Source of the DNA: Mesorhizobium carmichaelinearum
Lineage (GTDB): Bacteria > Pseudomonadota > Alphaproteobacteria > Rhizobiales > Rhizobiaceae
Direction of reading: 5' to 3'
Assembly: GCF_900199455.1 (NCBI RefSeq)
Contig: NZ_FZQR01000019.1
Coordinates: 43,998-107,997 of the forward strand
DNA: 64,000 bases
A model generated the notes under the pieces. The model saw only the letters and a list, made by a program, of their open reading frames with translations. It was not told the DNA's origin and searched no databases. Shown in pieces: positions 25,179 to 33,256 of this stretch. Numbering within the stretch: position 1 is the stretch's first letter; every line of letters starts with the position of its first letter. Both the position numbers and the translations under genes were made by a program.

Positions 25179-26117
25179 TCAGGCCGCTCTGTTGTCGGCG
25201 ACATTGTCGCCGGCATCCGGCAGACCCAGCCTCGGTCGCAGCCAGGCGGCGAGGCGGCCGATCGCGTCGTCGGCTTCCGTCGCCCGGCCGGCCATCATCT
25301 GGAAGGAGTGCAGCATGCCGTCGAAGACGTCGAGGCGCGTCTCGACGCCAGCCTGCCGCGCGCGCTCGGCGAACATGCGGCTTTCGTCGACCAGCGTCTC
25401 GTCGGCGCCGGCCTGCAGGAAGACCGGCGGAAAGCCGCTCAAATCGGCATAAAGCGGGCTGACCTCCGGATCGAGCCGATCGTAGTCGCCAATGAAGTTG
25501 GTTACCAGCCAGTCGACGCCCCCCTTGGCGAAGAAGGGATCCTTTTCGCGGTTGGTTTCGTAGCTGGCAGCGGTCAGCGCCATATCGAACCAGCCGGACA
25601 TCATCAGCGTAGCGACCGGCAGCGGCCGACCTTGCGCGCGCAGCCGCTGCAGGACGCCATAGGTCAGCACCGCGCCGCAGGAATCGCCCGCAAGCGCGAT
25701 CGTCTTTGCGTCGAAGCCCTGGTCGATAAGCCAGTTCCAGGCTGCCATCGCCGCCTCGAGTTGGGCCGGATACTTGCCCTGGTTCGCCAGCGGATAGCCG
25801 TAGACCAAGGCCCGGCAGCCGACGGCCTTGGCCAGATGGCCGACCAGCTTGCGATGGGTGTAGATCGAGCCGCCGAGGAAGCCGCCGCCATGCGCGTAAA
25901 ACAGCACGCGCCGCTCGTCGGTGCCCTTCGGCACGATCCAAAGGGCCGGCACGCCGCCGGCATCCACTTCGATATAATCGACGCCACCGGGTTCGCCGGT
26001 CAGCGCCGTCCAACTGGCATCGTTGAACTCGACGAACGCCTGCGGGCTCATTTTGCCGGCATTGGCGCCGATCGCCGCGTAATGGTTTCTGTTTGCCTCG
26101 CTCTCGATGCTCGCCAT
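25179..26117 (-). CDS. Alpha/beta hydrolase, HSL-family acetyl esterase
   Basis: A 312-aa esterase of the hormone-sensitive-lipase group. The oxyanion-hole motif HGGGFLGG lies near residue 75 and the nucleophile elbow GDSCGA near 147. A DESRMFAER segment contributes the acid, and DGMLHSFQMM supplies the catalytic His. Such enzymes hydrolyse short-chain esters in the cytoplasm. It lies 67 nt upstream of the sigma-factor gene on the same strand and may be co-transcribed. No signal peptide. Confidence 0.88.
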   Translation of the reverse strand: MASIESEANRNHYAAIGANAGKMSPQAFVEFNDASWTALTGEPGGVDYIEVDAGGVPALWIVPKGTDERRVLFYAHGGGFLGGSIYTHRKLVGHLAKAVGCRALVYGYPLANQGKYPAQLEAAMAAWNWLIDQGFDAKTIALAGDSCGAVLTYGVLQRLRAQGRPLPVATLMMSGWFDMALTAASYETNREKDPFFAKGGVDWLVTNFIGDYDRLDPEVSPLYADLSGFPPVFLQAGADETLVDESRMFAERARQAGVETRLDVFDGMLHSFQMMAGRATEADDAIGRLAAWLRPRLGLPDAGDNVADNRAA

Positions 26118-26216
26118 GATGGTCTCCCAGGGTTGCGGATCGCGGATTGCGACCTTCCAAGCCAGAGACGGATGGGCTGAGAAAAAGGATACGTCAGATC
26201 AGGATTTTCTCTCTCC

Positions 26217-26804
26217 TCACCCCGCCGGCGCATATCGGTTGACCACCATGCCGCAGGCGTAGGCTTTCGTGCCGAGCAGCCGGAGGTTCTGAAAACCGCC
26301 CTGGTCGAAGATCCGCCGTCCCGCACCCAGTGCCGCCGGATTGACGAACAGCTGGAACTCGTCGACCAGCCCGGCCGCGATCAGCGAAGAGGCGAAGCCG
26401 GCGCCACCGAAGACGACCATGTCGCCGCCCTCGCCCGCTTTCAGCGCCTTGACTTCGCGCGGCAGGTCGCCGCTCACCACCGTCGTGCGCTCCCAGCGCG
26501 AGGTTTTCAGCCTGTCGCTCAGCACCACCTTCTGGGCCTCCACGATGCGCTGGGCGAAGGCATAGAACGGATCACTGGGAAACTTCTTCGCCGCGTTGCC
26601 CCAATGGGTGAGATAGCCCTCCTCCGCCATCTTGCGGCTGAGCAGGATGGTGTCGATGCAGGCGAAGACAGTGTTGAAATCCTGTTTCAGCTCCTCGTCC
26701 CAGCTGATGTCGTCGCCCCATTCCCAGAGCTGCCAGCGATGGTCGTCATTGGCGCCGACAAAACCGTCGACCGACATCTGCATCTGCAGGATGAGCTTCT
26801 TCAT
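26217..26804 (-). CDS. Dihydrofolate reductase family protein (RibD C-terminal-like)
   Basis: A 195-aa protein of the DHFR/RibD reductase fold. The start KLILQMQMSVDGFVG, the middle LLSRKMAEEGYLTHW and the GDLPREVKALKAGEGGDMVVFGGAGFASSLI region are characteristic of the YwjB-like group with a nucleotide-binding GG motif. Substrate unknown; it is unlikely to be the essential folate enzyme. Two ATGs occur in tandem (26807, 26804). GAGGAG is 6 nt from the second, so that is chosen. Divergent from an HxlR regulator. Confidence 0.85.
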   Translation of the reverse strand: MKKLILQMQMSVDGFVGANDDHRWQLWEWGDDISWDEELKQDFNTVFACIDTILLSRKMAEEGYLTHWGNAAKKFPSDPFYAFAQRIVEAQKVVLSDRLKTSRWERTTVVSGDLPREVKALKAGEGGDMVVFGGAGFASSLIAAGLVDEFQLFVNPAALGAGRRIFDQGGFQNLRLLGTKAYACGMVVNRYAPAG

Positions 26805-26839
26805 CATCGTCTCCTCGTTTGTCCGCTCAAGGGAAATTG

Positions 26840-26890
26840 CTTTACTTTTGGAACCATTGACGCGCGAGAAAAATGATGTCAAGAGTAAAG
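26840..26890. promoter_or_regulatory. Divergent promoter with CTTTACT/AGTAAAG inverted repeat
   Basis: CTTTACT (26840-26846) and AGTAAAG (26884-26890) form a 7-bp inverted repeat flanking the divergent start region of the DHFR-like and HxlR genes. This AT-rich stretch probably carries both promoters and the HxlR operator. The arms are 37 nt apart, so looping or two half-sites is implied. Confidence 0.45.
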
Positions 26891-26914
26891 TGATTTAAAA
26901 ATGGAAGCATAGAG

Positions 26915-27331
26915 ATGTCGACGCGCGAAAGATCCGGCTGCCCGATCAGCCTGTCGCTCGAACTGCTCGGCGACCGCTGGACGCTGCTCATCATCCGCGA
27001 CCTGGTCTTCGCCGGGAAAAAGCATTTTCGCGAATTCCTGCAGTCCGATGAAGGCATTTCCTCGCGCACGCTGGCCGAGCGGCTGCAGACGCTGCAGGAC
27101 GAAGGCATCCTCACCCGCAGCGACGATCCGAGCCACGGGCTGAAGGCGATCTACCGGCTGACGGAAGCCGGCATCGACCTTCTGCCGGTGCTGGCCACGC
27201 TCGGCGCCTGGGGCAGCAAGCACCGCAAGGCGGATGATCATCTCGCCCGCACCGCGGACGAGCTGGCGGCCGGCGGCGAGCCAGCGCTGGAACGGATGAA
27301 GGCGGCGCTGCGGGCGGAGCATCTGGCGTAG
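26915..27331 (+). CDS. HxlR family transcriptional regulator
   Basis: A 138-aa winged-helix regulator. CPISLSLELLGDRWTLLIIRDL at the start, the recognition region SDEGISSRTLAERLQTLQDEGIL, and the wing YRLTEAGIDLLPVL are textbook HxlR. It includes a redox-capable N-terminal Cys (residue 7), used by some family members to sense quinones or aldehydes. It is divergent from the DHFR-like reductase gene, its presumed target. Confidence 0.88.
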   Translation: MSTRERSGCPISLSLELLGDRWTLLIIRDLVFAGKKHFREFLQSDEGISSRTLAERLQTLQDEGILTRSDDPSHGLKAIYRLTEAGIDLLPVLATLGAWGSKHRKADDHLARTADELAAGGEPALERMKAALRAEHLA

Positions 27332-27398
27332 ACATGATCGCCCAAGCTCTTGAAGGATGCTCGAGGCCTAGCCGGGGCGTTGCCTGCTCGGCGGATCA

Positions 27399-28112
27399 TC
27401 ATCGATCATCATACTCATCGTGAAGCCGGACCCAATCGCCCAGCGTATGCGATGGCCCATTTTCATTGCGGCCGATGGGAGTGAGGTCGAGATAGCTATA
27501 GGTCCCGATCAGGTTCTCGCCGCCCCGGCCCCGCACCTGGAACGTGCAATAGATCGTGCCATCGTCATCCCTGTAGAACACGGTCGTGCCACCGCGGTCC
27601 CTGCCTGTCATCGCGACCTCTTCGAAATTGAACAGCACCTTGCCCGAACTGATCTGGTCCTCGGTGAACGACACCTGGAAGTCGAAATTGAAATCGCTTC
27701 CGAATGACGAAACCCAATCAAACTGCCAATTCATCCGCGCCTTGAAGTCCAGCAGCTCGGCGAGAGGAGCGCGCGCGCAGACGACAAGGGAGACGTCGTG
27801 ATGCCTGAGATGCTGGTTGGCGGCGTCGATGTGATCGCAAAGGAACGAACAGCCGGTGCAGCGATAGTCCGCATTGGGCGGAAACATGAAGTGATAGATG
27901 ATCACCTGGCTGCGCCCCGCAAAGAGATCGGCCAGCGATTTCGTTCCCTGGGTCGTATCGAACGTGTAGGGCTTGTCGATGCGCAGCCACGGCAGCGCTC
28001 GCCGCTCCGCCGCGAGTTGTTGACGCTGGCGCGTCAACGCCTTCTCTTTTGCGAGATGCGATTTGTGCGCTTCAAACCACTCCGAGTAAGGCGCGATGAT
28101 GTGGTCGGTCAT
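27399..28112 (-). CDS. DUF899 family thioredoxin-like protein
   Basis: A 237-aa protein of the DUF899 (thioredoxin-like) family. The signature LPWLRIDKPYTFDT, then QVIIYHFMFPP, then CTGCSFLCDHID with a CxxC-containing Cys cluster, and SFGSDFNFDF followed by EVAMTGRDRGGTTVFYRDDDG, match it throughout. The domain is thought to be a redox protein, with no defined substrate. A strong GGAAGGAG ribosome site at 7 nt supports ATG 28112. Confidence 0.85.
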   Translation of the reverse strand: MTDHIIAPYSEWFEAHKSHLAKEKALTRQRQQLAAERRALPWLRIDKPYTFDTTQGTKSLADLFAGRSQVIIYHFMFPPNADYRCTGCSFLCDHIDAANQHLRHHDVSLVVCARAPLAELLDFKARMNWQFDWVSSFGSDFNFDFQVSFTEDQISSGKVLFNFEEVAMTGRDRGGTTVFYRDDDGTIYCTFQVRGRGGENLIGTYSYLDLTPIGRNENGPSHTLGDWVRLHDEYDDR

Positions 28113-28274
28113 GTCGTGCTCCTTCCGCACTCAGGCGTATGCTGACAGCCTCGTTGCCTGTCTCTAGGACGTTGTTGAAAACCGCGATCCGACATTGGCT
28201 GTGCAGTTTTCGCGGGAAGAGCGCAGGTGATACAGCCGAACGCCGACATACCGCTTGACAGCTGTACGTGTTAT

Positions 28275-28289
28275 GTTCTCTATTCGTTC
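28275..28289. promoter_or_regulatory. LexA (SOS) box upstream of dinB
   Basis: GTTC-N7-GTTC, an exact match to the alphaproteobacterial LexA operator, lies 33-47 nt upstream of the dinB ATG. A TTGACA -35-like hexamer (28255-28260) sits 14 nt further upstream, so the box overlaps the probable -10 region. This predicts DNA-damage induction of dinB. Confidence 0.85.
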
Positions 28290-28321
28290 CAATCCATCAG
28301 CAACCCTGGATATGCAGCCGG

Positions 28322-29569
28322 ATGGAAACGACAGCCACCATCCTGCATGCCGATCTCGACGCCTTCTATGCCTCGGTCGAGCAGCTGCTCGACCCGTCGC
28401 TGCGCGGCAAGCCGATCGCGGTCGGCGGTGGCGTGGTGCTGGCCGCCTCCTACGAGGCGCGCGCCTTCGGTGTGCGCGGCGGCATGCCGGGGCGCAAGGC
28501 GCGCGAGCTTTGCCCGCAGCTGATCTTCGTCGGCGGCAATTTCAGCCACTACCAGCGGCTGGGCGACGCGGCGATAAAAGTGCTCGACGATTTCACGCCG
28601 GTGGTCGAGCGCATTTCCATCGACGAGGCCTTCGCCGATGTCGCCGGCTGCACGCATCTGTTCGGGCAGCCAGAAGAGATCGCCCAGACCATCCGCCGCC
28701 GCGTCAGGGCCGAACTCGGCCTGCCGATCTCGATCGGCGTGGCCCGCACCAAGCATCTGGCCAAGATCGCATCGCAGGTCGCCAAGCCCGACGGGCTGGT
28801 GGTGGTCGATCCCGGCACCGAGCTCGCCTTCCTGCACGAACTGCCGGTCTCGCTGATGTGGGGCGTCGGTCCGGCGACCAAGGCGCGCCTGGCCGAGATC
28901 GGCGTCGAGACCATCGGCGAGCTGGCGAGGACACATAGCGGCGCGCTGACGCGGCTGCTTGGCCCCGCCGCCGGCGAAAAGCTCGCCGCCCTGTCATGGA
29001 ACCGCGACCCGAGGAAGCTGGAGACCAGGCGCCGGGCACATTCGGCCGGCGCACAATCAGCGCTTGGCCAGAAACCGGCCGTGACAAGTGTCATCGTGCC
29101 CACTTTGCTGCATCTGGCCGACCGCGTCGCCAGCCGGCTGCGCGCCAAGGCGCGGCCCGGCCGCACGGTGACGGTGCGCGTGCGCTTTGGCGATCTCAGC
29201 GCCGTCACCCGTTCGATCACGCTGGATCAGCCGATCTCGGCGACCACCATGCTGGCCGAAATCGCCGGCGACCTGGTGCGCGGCGTGCTCACCGACCATC
29301 CCGCGGAGAAGACGATCTCGCTGCTGGCGATTTCGGTCTCGCATCTCGAGGAAAGTGTCGAGCTGCAGCTTGACCTGCCGCTCGGCCTCGCCGACGAGAA
29401 GCGCCGCCCCGGCAGCCAAAGAGGCCTGGCTCGCTTCGGCGCCGACCGCGCCATCGACAAGATTCGCGAACGCTTCGGCAAACAAGCCGTCGGCTACGGC
29501 ACGGTGGCGCTGGAAGCAGCGCGATCGGTGCCCGACGAGTTCAGGGAACTGGCGGAAAAGGAACTGTGA
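28322..29569 (+). CDS. dinB: DNA polymerase IV (Y-family translesion polymerase)
   Basis: A 415-aa Y-family polymerase. Catalytic carboxylates are in LHADLDAFYASVE (Asp11 region) and RISIDEAFADV. The YEARAFGV segment, LPISIGVARTKHLAKIAS and the little-finger domain in the last 110 residues are complete. There is no obvious beta-clamp QLxLF motif at the very end; the internal VELQLDLPLGL (about 362-372) is a possible clamp-binding motif. It carries out error-prone or bypass synthesis at blocked forks. Start METTATIL at 28322, after a perfect SOS box. The product is longer than E. coli DinB (351 aa), as usual in rhizobia. Confidence 0.93.
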   Translation: METTATILHADLDAFYASVEQLLDPSLRGKPIAVGGGVVLAASYEARAFGVRGGMPGRKARELCPQLIFVGGNFSHYQRLGDAAIKVLDDFTPVVERISIDEAFADVAGCTHLFGQPEEIAQTIRRRVRAELGLPISIGVARTKHLAKIASQVAKPDGLVVVDPGTELAFLHELPVSLMWGVGPATKARLAEIGVETIGELARTHSGALTRLLGPAAGEKLAALSWNRDPRKLETRRRAHSAGAQSALGQKPAVTSVIVPTLLHLADRVASRLRAKARPGRTVTVRVRFGDLSAVTRSITLDQPISATTMLAEIAGDLVRGVLTDHPAEKTISLLAISVSHLEESVELQLDLPLGLADEKRRPGSQRGLARFGADRAIDKIRERFGKQAVGYGTVALEAARSVPDEFRELAEKEL

Positions 29570-29608
29570 GAACGGGAGGCGTCAGCCCCTCGCCCTACGG
29601 CTTCCGGA

Positions 29609-29695
29609 TCAACGCCCGGACGTGGCAGGCGCGGCGGTCACGGCGGACAGCAGCTCGCGCTTCACCAGCACCGGCTTCAGATATGTCTTCTTCAC
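29609..29695 (-). CDS. Putative RiPP precursor-like peptide (28 aa)
   Basis: A GTG-initiated 28-codon reading frame. Its product begins MKKTYLKPVLVKRELL and continues SAVTAAPATSGR. The YxxPxL...LxxVT pattern is the leader signature of lasso-type RiPP precursors and of the small putative RiPP precursors annotated in rhizobia. The core after the VTA would be only about 8 residues. A GGGGGA tract lies 7 nt upstream of the GTG. No cyclase, protease or RRE gene is nearby, so it would be an orphan. Too short for coding statistics; assigned by pattern only. Confidence 0.45.
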   Translation of the reverse strand: MKKTYLKPVLVKRELLSAVTAAPATSGR

Positions 29696-29995
29696 GGCAA
29701 AGTCCCCCAGCCCAAGCGGCTGGCGGCAGTAACATCCGGCCAGCACGGCTTGTCAAGAAAATGCGGACTCCGGCCAGGCGAGCCGCTTCTTGTCCTGAGG
29801 CTCTCCTGGGGATCAACGCGACAATCGAGGTCACTGACGGGTGAGCCCGGCCCTCTCGCCGTGAAATGCTTGCCAAATCCCGCCATGCCGCCCATACAAC
29901 GGCTCGGGTGGATCGCCTGTCGAGAGGTCCGCGCCTCCCCTCTTTTGCCAGAGATACTGTCCGATGTCAGCGACGCCGTACCCTTGGTCGAAGCC

Positions 29996-31030
29996 GTGAC
30001 GGCCTCCTCCCCCGCCCCGTCCCTATCGCTTGCCACCCTTGGATGGTCGGAGTTTTTCGGCGACCAGCTTGAACCGGGCGAGGCACACCTCATCCCGACG
30101 CGCATTGCCATGGTGCATCGTGATCGCCTGAGCGGCCTGTCCCAGACGGGACAAACCGACCTGTCTCTGGCGCCGCAGGCCACCACCGGCGACTATGCCG
30201 TCGGCGACTGGGTGCTGGTCGAGCCGCATGATCAGCTTGTGAAGCGTCGCCTGGCCCGCAAGACGGTGCTGGAACGCCGCACCCAGGGTGGCCGGGTGCC
30301 ACAGCTGGCCGCGGCCAATGTCGATACGCTGTTCATCGTCACCTCCTGCAATGCCGATTTCAACATCGCCCGGCTCGAGCGCTACCTGGCGCTGGCCAAC
30401 GAGGCCGGAACGACACCGGTGATCCTGCTGACCAAGGCCGACACGGCTGAAGACGCCGAGGCGTACCAAAGCCAGGCCGCCACGCTGCAGCGCGGATTGG
30501 CCGTGGTGACGCTGAACCCGCGCATAGCGGATGCCGCGGCAGCCCTCGCCGCCTGGTGCGGCACGGGGCAGACGGTGGCGCTGATCGGCTCCTCCGGCGT
30601 CGGCAAATCGACACTGGTCAACACGCTGGCCGGATCGGCGCAGCAGGCGCCGCAGCAGACCGGAGCCATTCGCGAACACGACGCCAAGGGACGCCACACC
30701 ACCACGGCGCGGTCGCTGCATGCCATCGCCGGCGGCGGCTGGGTGATCGACACGCCAGGCATGCGCACGCTGCAGGTCAGCGATGTCGGCTACGGCATCG
30801 ACACGTTGTTTGCCGAGATCACCGAGCTGGCACCGCTCTGCAAATTCCGCGACTGCACGCATGTGCACGAACCGGGCTGCGCGGTGCAGGCCGCCTTGAA
30901 GGCCGGCACGCTCGATCCCGAGCGCCTGGCCCGCTGGCGCAAACTGTCCGACGAAAACCAGCACAACACGCCGGTTCAGACAGGACCTCGCGGCGCCAAG
31001 TCTCCCGCCGGTCGCGGCAAGCGGCGCTGA
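29996..31030 (+). CDS. rsgA: Ribosome small subunit-dependent GTPase A
   Basis: A circularly permuted GTPase that helps mature the 30S subunit. The OB-fold N-terminal part precedes G4 (LLTKAD), G1 (GSSGVGKSTL) and G3 (DTPGM) in permuted order. A zinc site CKFRDCTHVHEPGC (C, C, H, C) follows. The frame is open back to 29750, but the conserved domain begins near SLATLGWSEFF. The GTG at 29996 gives 344 aa, the usual size; an ATG at 29885 is the alternative. The extra upstream residues have no family likeness. It is followed directly by the CTACTGCC repeat array. Confidence 0.9.
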   Translation: MTASSPAPSLSLATLGWSEFFGDQLEPGEAHLIPTRIAMVHRDRLSGLSQTGQTDLSLAPQATTGDYAVGDWVLVEPHDQLVKRRLARKTVLERRTQGGRVPQLAAANVDTLFIVTSCNADFNIARLERYLALANEAGTTPVILLTKADTAEDAEAYQSQAATLQRGLAVVTLNPRIADAAAALAAWCGTGQTVALIGSSGVGKSTLVNTLAGSAQQAPQQTGAIREHDAKGRHTTTARSLHAIAGGGWVIDTPGMRTLQVSDVGYGIDTLFAEITELAPLCKFRDCTHVHEPGCAVQAALKAGTLDPERLARWRKLSDENQHNTPVQTGPRGAKSPAGRGKRR

Positions 31031-31039
31031 ACGACCGCT

Positions 31040-31118
31040 CTACTGCCCTACTGCCCTACTGCCCTACTGCCCTACTGCCCTACTGCCCTACTGCCCTACT
31101 GCCCTACTGCCCTACTGC
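31040..31118. repeat. 8-bp tandem array (CTACTGCC)n
   Basis: Nine exact copies of CTACTGCC (31040-31111) plus a partial tenth, starting 9 nt after the rsgA stop. Two more units (CTACTCCC, CTACTGCC at 33235-33250) occur on the far side of the inverted-repeat-bounded module. The array was apparently continuous before that module arrived. All units are in phase with no spacer, so it is not a CRISPR. Slippage-prone, likely variable in length between strains. Confidence 0.95.
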
Positions 31119-31209
31119 GGTCTTATGTAGCAAACGCACCAACTTCCCGCACGACCTAAAGGGTGGGTTCCCATAAAATCCGGGGCATGGGACAACCTAG
31201 CTGGCGGCT

Positions 31210-31326
31210 ATGGACATTCACGAAACGGAGCGGAATCTGAATAACAAGATAAGTCGGGGCGGGTTTACCGCCGCGTTCCTCCTCCAGTGCCTAGAGGCTA
31301 TTGAGGTGAAAGAATTACGACTTTAG
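31210..31326 (+). CDS. Possible mini-ORF (38 aa) inside the inverted-repeat module
   Basis: A 38-codon frame beginning MDIHETERNLNNKISRGGF and ending EAIEVKELRL. It has a helix-forming, charged composition and a hydrophobic middle (TAAFLLQCLEA). The ribosome site is weak (GGCGG), and the last 12 nt overlap the convergent gene end at 31315. It could be the stump of a longer gene cut when the module formed. No family recognised. Confidence 0.3.
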   Translation: MDIHETERNLNNKISRGGFTAAFLLQCLEAIEVKELRL

Positions 31327-32073
31327 ATTGTTCTCAATATCTCTAATTGCATCTCTTATGGTCTGTATAAATCCGAGACTGGTTGAGGACGCCTTCAATC
31401 TTTGACGGAAAGCAGAATTTTCTTCTAGGGAAAACCGCCGGTACTCTAATACGTACAAAAGAAAGGAGATCACGGTTGACCGCCGAACCTTTGTCATAGA
31501 CGTCATAAAGTGAGGCAACTGAACAACAATCTCAAACTCTTTTTGGAGAGATTCCTCCAAATCACGGGATTTTTTAACACCGAGCGCCGCTACATGCTCA
31601 AAGAGCCCGTAGTGGCCGACCTCCTCCCGTAACGTGTTGCCCGTCATGTCTGCAATTTGTTTGGCTGCGCTATTCACGAGCCGACTTGAGTTTATGTAGG
31701 CGCCGAGATTCGCTTCGCTAACAAGCGGCAAATCAAGAAAGCCAGTCGGGGGATTGGGCGCGCATTCGGCCGCAGACTTTTTGGCCTCCGTAGACGCTTC
31801 TAGCGCGGTGGGTTGCTGGGCTGATATTGCGCTAACAGCCTGCCGCTTATTGTCCCAGTAGATAAGTGCTAGGCCGGCAAATATGACCGCGAACCCAAAC
31901 CATATCGGAGGGTTTAACAGCCAGGCTATCATGAAGCCGACCCAGCCGATGCCGTGGGCAAGCGAAACGAGGAAGTCGACGTCACCGCCCAAGCTGACTA
32001 AGCGGCGAGCGGCCTCCCAAAGGAGAAAAAACCCGCCGATGATTTTCCGCCAGTGTCGCTCAGCCCACCCCAT
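31315..32073 (-). CDS. Membrane-anchored hypothetical protein of the inverted-repeat module
   Basis: A 252-aa protein. The first 80 residues hold two clear membrane segments (around FLVSLAHGIGWVGFMIAWLL and IWFGFAVIFAGLALIYW), preceded by a basic, aromatic start MGWAERHWRK. A cytoplasmic domain of about 170 residues follows, helical, with AYINSSRLVNSAAKQIADM and LQKEFEIVVQLPHF. The reading can extend to ATG 32145, overlapping the promoter of the divergent partner. Lower GC and unusual codons suggest import. No family recognised. It lies head-to-head with the gene at 32161, so joint regulation is likely. Confidence 0.65.
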   Translation of the reverse strand: MGWAERHWRKIIGGFFLLWEAARRLVSLGGDVDFLVSLAHGIGWVGFMIAWLLNPPIWFGFAVIFAGLALIYWDNKRQAVSAISAQQPTALEASTEAKKSAAECAPNPPTGFLDLPLVSEANLGAYINSSRLVNSAAKQIADMTGNTLREEVGHYGLFEHVAALGVKKSRDLEESLQKEFEIVVQLPHFMTSMTKVRRSTVISFLLYVLEYRRFSLEENSAFRQRLKASSTSLGFIQTIRDAIRDIENNLKS

Positions 32074-32160
32074 GGGCGGCAGGTAAGCAGGAATCCTTCC
32101 GGTTGTGGAGTCGCCACTTCTCCCGCAAGATGAATGCTTGTGCATTCTGGGGGGATTGGG

Positions 32161-33189
32161 ATGCGAATCCTATTCTTTGCGCTGTTCATGGTGCTAATTC
32201 CACAACTCGCCGCTGCCGCCTCACCACCAGAAAGCGGTGGGCAGGCAGAACAGGCTAAGCCCGAACAACACCAACAGACCCCGGCCACTTCGCCGCCGAT
32301 AAGCCAACCGCCAGTCGAGAGCGCCGACAAACCCGAAAACCCCAACCCACCCTGCGAGGCAGGACAAGACAATCGCAATTCCGACCTTTGCGCCCAGTGG
32401 AAGGCTGCGGACGCCGCCAAGGAGTCGGCCGATTGGACCATGCGCTCCTATTGGCTTGTGCTCGCTGGAACAATTATCGGCGCATGTACCCTCATCGCTG
32501 CCGGTGCTGCTGCCAAGTTTGCTAGAGACGCTGCAATCCATACCGAAGCTGGGGCCAAGCAGGCCGAACGAAGCGCCAAGGCAGCGGAAGACGCTATCGT
32601 TGCCAGCCGCGAAATCGGTGAGGCTCAAGCCCGTGCCTACATCTCCGTTACCAAAGCTTGGTACGAAAACAACGCGAATGCGCTGCCCAAAATCATAATC
32701 CAAGTGCGGAATTCGGGCCAAAGCCCCGCATACGACCTGCAGGCGATCTATCGGCCCTGCACAGAGCCGATAAATGTTGAGCCACCCCTTAAACCCCTCA
32801 AGGTCAGTTCCTTTCCGTTGACTGATTTGTGGCCCGCTGGTGCCGATGAAATGTTGTCCTTCGGAGTTCATCCCGACGATGTTGTTGACCCGACTGGCAA
32901 GGGTGCGCCGGGGAAGAATTTCGCCATGGTCGAATTGATCCTTGAATATATGACGGTCTTTGACCGGCAGCGCGGGCGGATCGACATGGACACGGCAGTC
33001 AGATTGTTTATCCCCAATGTCCCAAAGTGGACTGGGCCTGACCTCAACCAGACCAAGCCGCCACGGCATCCCGTTGCTGTGATGACCAGTTTCACCGCTG
33101 GCTGGATTCATGAGTACCGGCGAACAGTGGGCAATGGCCGCCGAGTTATCAAGAAGGGCGAGCCAGACAAAGAGAGCGGCACCGAGTAG
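32161..33189 (+). CDS. Membrane protein with signal segment, Pro-rich linker and C-terminal domain
   Basis: A 342-aa protein. Layout: a signal-like N-terminus (ILFFALFMVLIPQLAAAAS); a Pro/Gln-rich low-complexity linker to about residue 65; a conserved ADWTMRSYWLVLAGTIIGA membrane segment at about 90-118; a short coiled coil (HTEAGAKQAERSAKAAEDAI); and a beta-rich C-terminal domain (RAYISVTKAWYEN, IIIQVRNSGQSPAYDL). The membrane-plus-coil core recurs in hypothetical proteins of alphaproteobacterial accessory regions, as I recall. Function unknown. The stop lies 19 nt before the right inverted repeat. A GGGGGGA tract precedes the ATG. Confidence 0.7.
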   Translation: MRILFFALFMVLIPQLAAAASPPESGGQAEQAKPEQHQQTPATSPPISQPPVESADKPENPNPPCEAGQDNRNSDLCAQWKAADAAKESADWTMRSYWLVLAGTIIGACTLIAAGAAAKFARDAAIHTEAGAKQAERSAKAAEDAIVASREIGEAQARAYISVTKAWYENNANALPKIIIQVRNSGQSPAYDLQAIYRPCTEPINVEPPLKPLKVSSFPLTDLWPAGADEMLSFGVHPDDVVDPTGKGAPGKNFAMVELILEYMTVFDRQRGRIDMDTAVRLFIPNVPKWTGPDLNQTKPPRHPVAVMTSFTAGWIHEYRRTVGNGRRVIKKGEPDKESGTE

Positions 33190-33256
33190 CGCGATCACCG
33201 CGCCACCTTTGGTGCGTTTGCTACTAAGACCGCCCTACTCCCCTACTGCCCTGCCC

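Larger units (their letters stand above)
31117..33233. mobile_element. 2.1-kb module with terminal inverted repeats, no transposase
   Basis: The left end (31117-31142) and the right end (33209-33233) are inverted copies matching at 25 of 26 positions, with a single inserted T in the left copy. Both outer edges abut units of the CTACTGCC array; CCTACT directly flanks both ends (31111-31116 and 33234-33239). That looks like a target duplication, though the array makes it ambiguous. Inside are two divergent membrane-protein genes and one mini-ORF, in DNA less GC-rich than its surroundings. No transposase is encoded. The layout resembles a mobile insertion cassette (MIC) that would move with a transposase supplied in trans. 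Confidence 0.75.

Noticed and set aside
31040..31118. CRISPR-like array
   Set aside because: The 8-bp units are directly adjacent with no spacers, and no cas genes are present.
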